DNA of 8,590 nt from Sphingomonas sp. CCH10-B3 (lineage in GTDB: Bacteria; Pseudomonadota; Alphaproteobacteria; Sphingomonadales; Sphingomonadaceae): contig NZ_LSIJ01000066.1 in NCBI RefSeq assembly GCF_001556185.1, positions 1 through 8,590 of the forward strand. The letters run 5' to 3'. Numbering within the stretch: position 1 is the stretch's first letter; each line of letters opens with the position of its first letter. Made by a program: the position numbers and the translations under genes. Positions 6,489 through 8,590 of the stretch are shown here, one piece after another. Under the pieces are notes generated by a model. The model saw only the letters and a program-made list of their open reading frames with translations, was not told the DNA's origin and did not search any database.

Positions 6489-7481
6489 TCAGGCGACGTC
6501 GATCACCACCTTGCCAATCGCTTTGCCGCTGGTGAGGTGGTCATGCGCGGCGGCGAGATCATCGAGCGTGAAGCGGGTCGGGTCGACCAGCGGCTTTACG
6601 CGTCCGCCATCGACCAGCCGGGCAACGCGCGCGAGGATGTCACCATGCCGCTCCAGATCGCGGTTGCGCAGCATCGGCACGAGCATGAACACGACATGGA
6701 GCGAGGCATTGTGAGGCATCAGGTTCGACAGATCGGCACTGGCGCCGCCCGACACGATGGTCACGACATTGCCGTTGTCGCCTACGGCTTCGATCGCGGG
6801 TTGGATATTGTCGCCGCCGATGGTGTCGAACACCACCCCATAGCCGCGCCCGCCTGTGGCCTGCGCGACATAATCCGCGACACTCTGCTCGCGGTAGTTG
6901 ATCGTGACATCGGCGCCGAGATCGCGCGCGATCACTGCTTTTGCTTCGGATGAGACCGTGGCGTGGACAATGCCGCCCATCGCGCGGGCAAGCTGCACGC
7001 CGATATGGCCGACGCCGCCAGCCGCCCCATGGACGAGAACGAGATCGCCGGGCTTGACGCGTGCCCGGTCGACCAGCGCTTCCCATGCCGTGATCGCAAC
7101 CAGCGGCAGCGCAGCGGCTTCGCGCATGGAAAGGCTTTTCGGGGCATGAGCGATCAGCCGGAAGTCGGCGACCATCTCGGTCGCATAGGCGCCGTCGCGA
7201 CCGGTCAGCCCGCCCGCGCAGCCATAGACAATGTCGCCAACGGCGAAGCCGGCGACGGCGGCGCCGACTTCGGTGATCACACCTGCGAAATCGGCGCCGA
7301 GCACTGCCTGGTCGTTGACGATGGCAGCATAGGCGCCGCTGCGTTGCTTGGTGTCGAGCGGGTTGATGCTGGCGGCGTGGATCGCGATGCGCACGTCATT
7401 GTCGCCAAGCGGGCGCGGTGTCGCCTCAACCGCGATGAAGGGCGCGTCGGCGGCGAAGGTCTTCAGGGTCATTTGCTTCAT
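6489..7481 (-). CDS. Zinc-free MDR oxidoreductase, NADPH:quinone reductase-like
   Basis: A medium-chain dehydrogenase/reductase of 330 residues in the quinone oxidoreductase branch, expected to reduce quinones or enones with NAD(P)H in the cytosol. The catalytic domain begins with ASINPLDTKQRSG (37-49) and LGADFAGVITEVG (61-73). The Rossmann domain carries the nucleotide-binding turn HGAAGGVGHIGVQLA (151-165). Further family segments are ARDLGADVTINYRE (185-198), VVFDTIGGD (217-224) and GKAIGKVVID (319-328). The cysteine-rich structural zinc loop and catalytic zinc ligands of true alcohol dehydrogenases are absent. The ATG at 7481 has GGAG eight bases upstream; a second ATG three codons later is less likely. 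The gene diverges from an HxlR regulator, which probably controls it. Substrate and cofactor preference are not determined by what I can see. Confidence 0.88.
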   Translation of the reverse strand: MKQMTLKTFAADAPFIAVEATPRPLGDNDVRIAIHAASINPLDTKQRSGAYAAIVNDQAVLGADFAGVITEVGAAVAGFAVGDIVYGCAGGLTGRDGAYATEMVADFRLIAHAPKSLSMREAAALPLVAITAWEALVDRARVKPGDLVLVHGAAGGVGHIGVQLARAMGGIVHATVSSEAKAVIARDLGADVTINYREQSVADYVAQATGGRGYGVVFDTIGGDNIQPAIEAVGDNGNVVTIVSGGASADLSNLMPHNASLHVVFMLVPMLRNRDLERHGDILARVARLVDGGRVKPLVDPTRFTLDDLAAAHDHLTSGKAIGKVVIDVA

Positions 7482-7525
7482 GGCAGATACTCCGGTTGTG
7501 GTGCCGCCGATATCGACCTATTTGC

Positions 7526-7554
7526 AGAATATGCGAGTACGCACGATTTCGTAA
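7526..7554 (-). promoter_or_regulatory. Candidate reductase promoter with an overlapping HxlR operator
   Basis: On the minus strand TTACGA (7554-7549) and TATTCT (7531-7526) are separated by exactly 17 bases, a plausible -35/-10 pair for the reductase. An imperfect palindrome, TACG-N8-CGTA (7538-7553), lies over the -35 and spacer. A repressor bound there would block this promoter and, given the 85-base gap, probably its own gene too. AGTAC also occurs twice nearby (7536 and 7558). Assigning the palindrome to HxlR binding is inference from position and symmetry only. Confidence 0.42.
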
Positions 7555-7566
7555 GGTAGTACCCAA

Positions 7567-7923
7567 ATGGATACTGAAGAACTGGTTCACCGCCCGTTTG
7601 GCTGTTCGGTCGAGGCAACCTTGTCGGTCGTTGGCGGCAGGTGGAAGCCGGTCATCATGTTCCGGCTGCTCGAAGCCGATGTGCTGCGCTTCAACGAGTT
7701 GCGGCGGCGCGTTCCGGCGGGGGTAACGCAGAAGATGCTGACCAGCCAACTGCGCGAACTCGAGGCCGACGGCATTGTCGAGCGCCGCGTCTATGCTGAA
7801 GTCCCGCCGCGCGTCGAATATCGGCTGACGCCGCATGGGCGGTCGCTGGAACCCGTGTTGCATGCCATGCGCGACTGGGGAGTGAAGCATATGGCTGAAC
7901 GGATATTCGACGTGGCGGCGTGA
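7567..7923 (+). CDS. HxlR-family winged helix-turn-helix regulator, possibly redox-sensing
   Basis: A 118-residue MarR-like dimeric regulator of the HxlR family. The family start FGCSVEATLSVVGGRWKPVIMFRL (11-34) is clear, followed by RFNELRRRVPAGVTQKMLTSQLRELEADGIVERRVY (41-76). That segment holds the recognition helix. The wing VPPRVEYRLTPHGRSLEPVL (79-98) follows, and a C-terminal helix (about 99-112) likely supports dimerisation. Cys13 sits where redox-responsive HxlR proteins such as YodB and QorR carry their sensing cysteine. Known members of this type repress quinone or azo-compound reductases, which fits the divergent reductase here. The ATG at 7567 has AAGG ten bases upstream. The effector and autoregulation are inferred. 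Confidence 0.92.
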   Translation: MDTEELVHRPFGCSVEATLSVVGGRWKPVIMFRLLEADVLRFNELRRRVPAGVTQKMLTSQLRELEADGIVERRVYAEVPPRVEYRLTPHGRSLEPVLHAMRDWGVKHMAERIFDVAA

Positions 7924-7938
7924 CTGCTGGCTCGACCA

Positions 7939-7973
7939 GCTGTTGACGCCCGGCGTTGTCGCCCGGCAACAGC
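7939..7973. terminator. Hairpin after the HxlR gene, possible terminator
   Basis: GCTGTTG (7939-7945) pairs perfectly with CAACAGC (7967-7973). After one mismatch, two more pairs follow inside (7947-7948 with 7964-7965). It starts 16 bases after the HxlR stop and ends 11 bases before the next gene. No T tract follows, so termination would have to be factor-dependent, or the hairpin has another role. A TTGACG (7943-7948) lies within it and might instead be a -35 box for the oxygenase gene. Confidence 0.35.
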
Positions 7974-7983
7974 ACGCTCAGCC

Positions 7984-8583
7984 TTGCGCGATGTTCGGCT
8001 TTGCTTCGATTCTCTCGGCTCGATTCCCGATCGCAAGCGGCTGGCGCCCGCCTTCGATGCCGCTGCGCTCGCCGCCGATCTGGCGCTGATCGAGCGCGGG
8101 CATTGGCAGCCGCATTCTGTCAGCGGAAATTATCGGGGCGACTCGTCGGCGATGGCCTTGCGCGCGGCAGCGGGGGAGACGCATCCGATCCGGCTGATCT
8201 ACGCCAATCCCACCGCGACCGAGTGGGTCGACACGCCGCTGATGGCGCGTGTTCCTGCGATGCGCGCGGCGGTGGCGGCGCTGTGCTGCTCGGTGCAGAG
8301 CGTGCGGCTGATGCGGCTGGGGCCGGGTTCGGCGATCTTGCCCCACGAGGACCTCGATCTCGCCGCCGAGCAGGGCCGCGCGCGGCTGCACCTGCCGATC
8401 GCGACCAATCCGGGGGTGCGCTTCGTGCTGAGTGGCGAGGCAGTGCCGATGGAAGTTGGTGAGCTATGGTATTTGCGGCTGAGTGACACGCATGCGGCGG
8501 TGAACGAGGGGGCGAGCCCCCGCGTGCATCTGGTGATCGATGTGCTGGCGAATGACTGGCTGGTGGCGATGCTGCGGGGGTGA
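7984..8583 (+). CDS. Aspartyl/asparaginyl beta-hydroxylase family 2-oxoglutarate/Fe(II) oxygenase
   Basis: A 199-residue protein with the double-stranded beta-helix fold of the Asp/Asn beta-hydroxylase family (PF05118 type). Such enzymes use O2 and 2-oxoglutarate to hydroxylate amino acids, peptides or related molecules. Metal ligands appear as His121 and Asp123 in LPHEDLD and as His170 in SDTHAAVNEG. Arg180 in RVHLVID fits the 2-oxoglutarate salt bridge. The N-terminal segment with WQPHSVSGNYRGDSSAMALR (41-60) resembles the conserved 'W..H....Y.G.W....LR' region. It should therefore be retained, which excludes the first in-frame ATG at 8152. TTG at 7984 is then the only normal start candidate after the in-frame stop at 7921. 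No Shine-Dalgarno sequence is visible. The substrate is unknown; it could belong with the reductase/HxlR pair or stand alone. Confidence 0.83.
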   Translation: MRDVRLCFDSLGSIPDRKRLAPAFDAAALAADLALIERGHWQPHSVSGNYRGDSSAMALRAAAGETHPIRLIYANPTATEWVDTPLMARVPAMRAAVAALCCSVQSVRLMRLGPGSAILPHEDLDLAAEQGRARLHLPIATNPGVRFVLSGEAVPMEVGELWYLRLSDTHAAVNEGASPRVHLVIDVLANDWLVAMLRG

Positions 8584-8590
8584 GGGGGGC

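Noticed and set aside
6378..7559. Two successive plus-strand frames (191 and 198 residues) opposite the oxidoreductase
   Set aside because: Both mirror the MDR gene, whose Rossmann motif, start signal and length are convincing. The plus-strand products are low-complexity and unrecognisable.

Overview
The window reads as a chromosomal segment of a high-GC alphaproteobacterium, most likely a sphingomonad (Sphingomonas/Sphingopyxis type). Support comes from an alpha-type SspB, an ATP12-type F1-ATPase assembly chaperone, strong G/C preference at third codon positions, and GC-rich or 'CTGAA...TTCAG' palindromes in the gaps between genes. This placement is from pattern recognition only; no search was run. 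Eleven protein-coding genes explain almost the whole sequence. I see no tRNA, rRNA, CRISPR array, transposase or phage gene.

Layout. (1) 35-2011, minus strand: histidine biosynthesis genes in the order hisB-hisH-hisA, running off the left edge. The hisH/hisA gap is filled by a hairpin that contains the hisA ribosome binding site, and bases 1-17 are the end of a repeat seen again at 4849-4865. (2) 2084-4746, plus strand: sspB (ClpXP adaptor), fumC (class II fumarase) and gmk (guanylate kinase). sspB diverges from hisB across 72 bp. sspB and gmk both lack a Shine-Dalgarno sequence and have TTGACG 35-36 bases before the start codon, so they look leaderless. A long two-hairpin palindrome fills the sspB-fumC gap. 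The central third of fumC has clearly different codon use from its ends. (3) 4747-4873: a second two-arm palindrome lies between the convergent gmk and ATP12 genes. (4) 4874-6437, minus strand: a coupled set consisting of a HAD phosphatase, a 73-residue two-helix membrane protein and the ATP12 chaperone, joined by 4-base stop/start overlaps. (5) 6489-7923: a zinc-free quinone oxidoreductase-like MDR protein diverges from an HxlR-family repressor that carries the N-terminal cysteine typical of redox-sensing members. (6) 7984-8583, plus strand: an aspartyl/asparaginyl beta-hydroxylase-family 2-oxoglutarate/iron oxygenase with a likely TTG start.

Most of the window is core metabolism: histidine and guanine nucleotide synthesis, the TCA cycle, proteolysis control and ATP synthase assembly. 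The right-hand 2 kb (reductase, regulator, oxygenase) looks more like an accessory stress or detoxification module. I found no clear-cut unknown multi-gene system. The best leads are the fumC mosaic, the intergenic palindromes and how they touch translation signals, the unknown 73-residue protein coupled to ATP12, and the reductase/HxlR switch.
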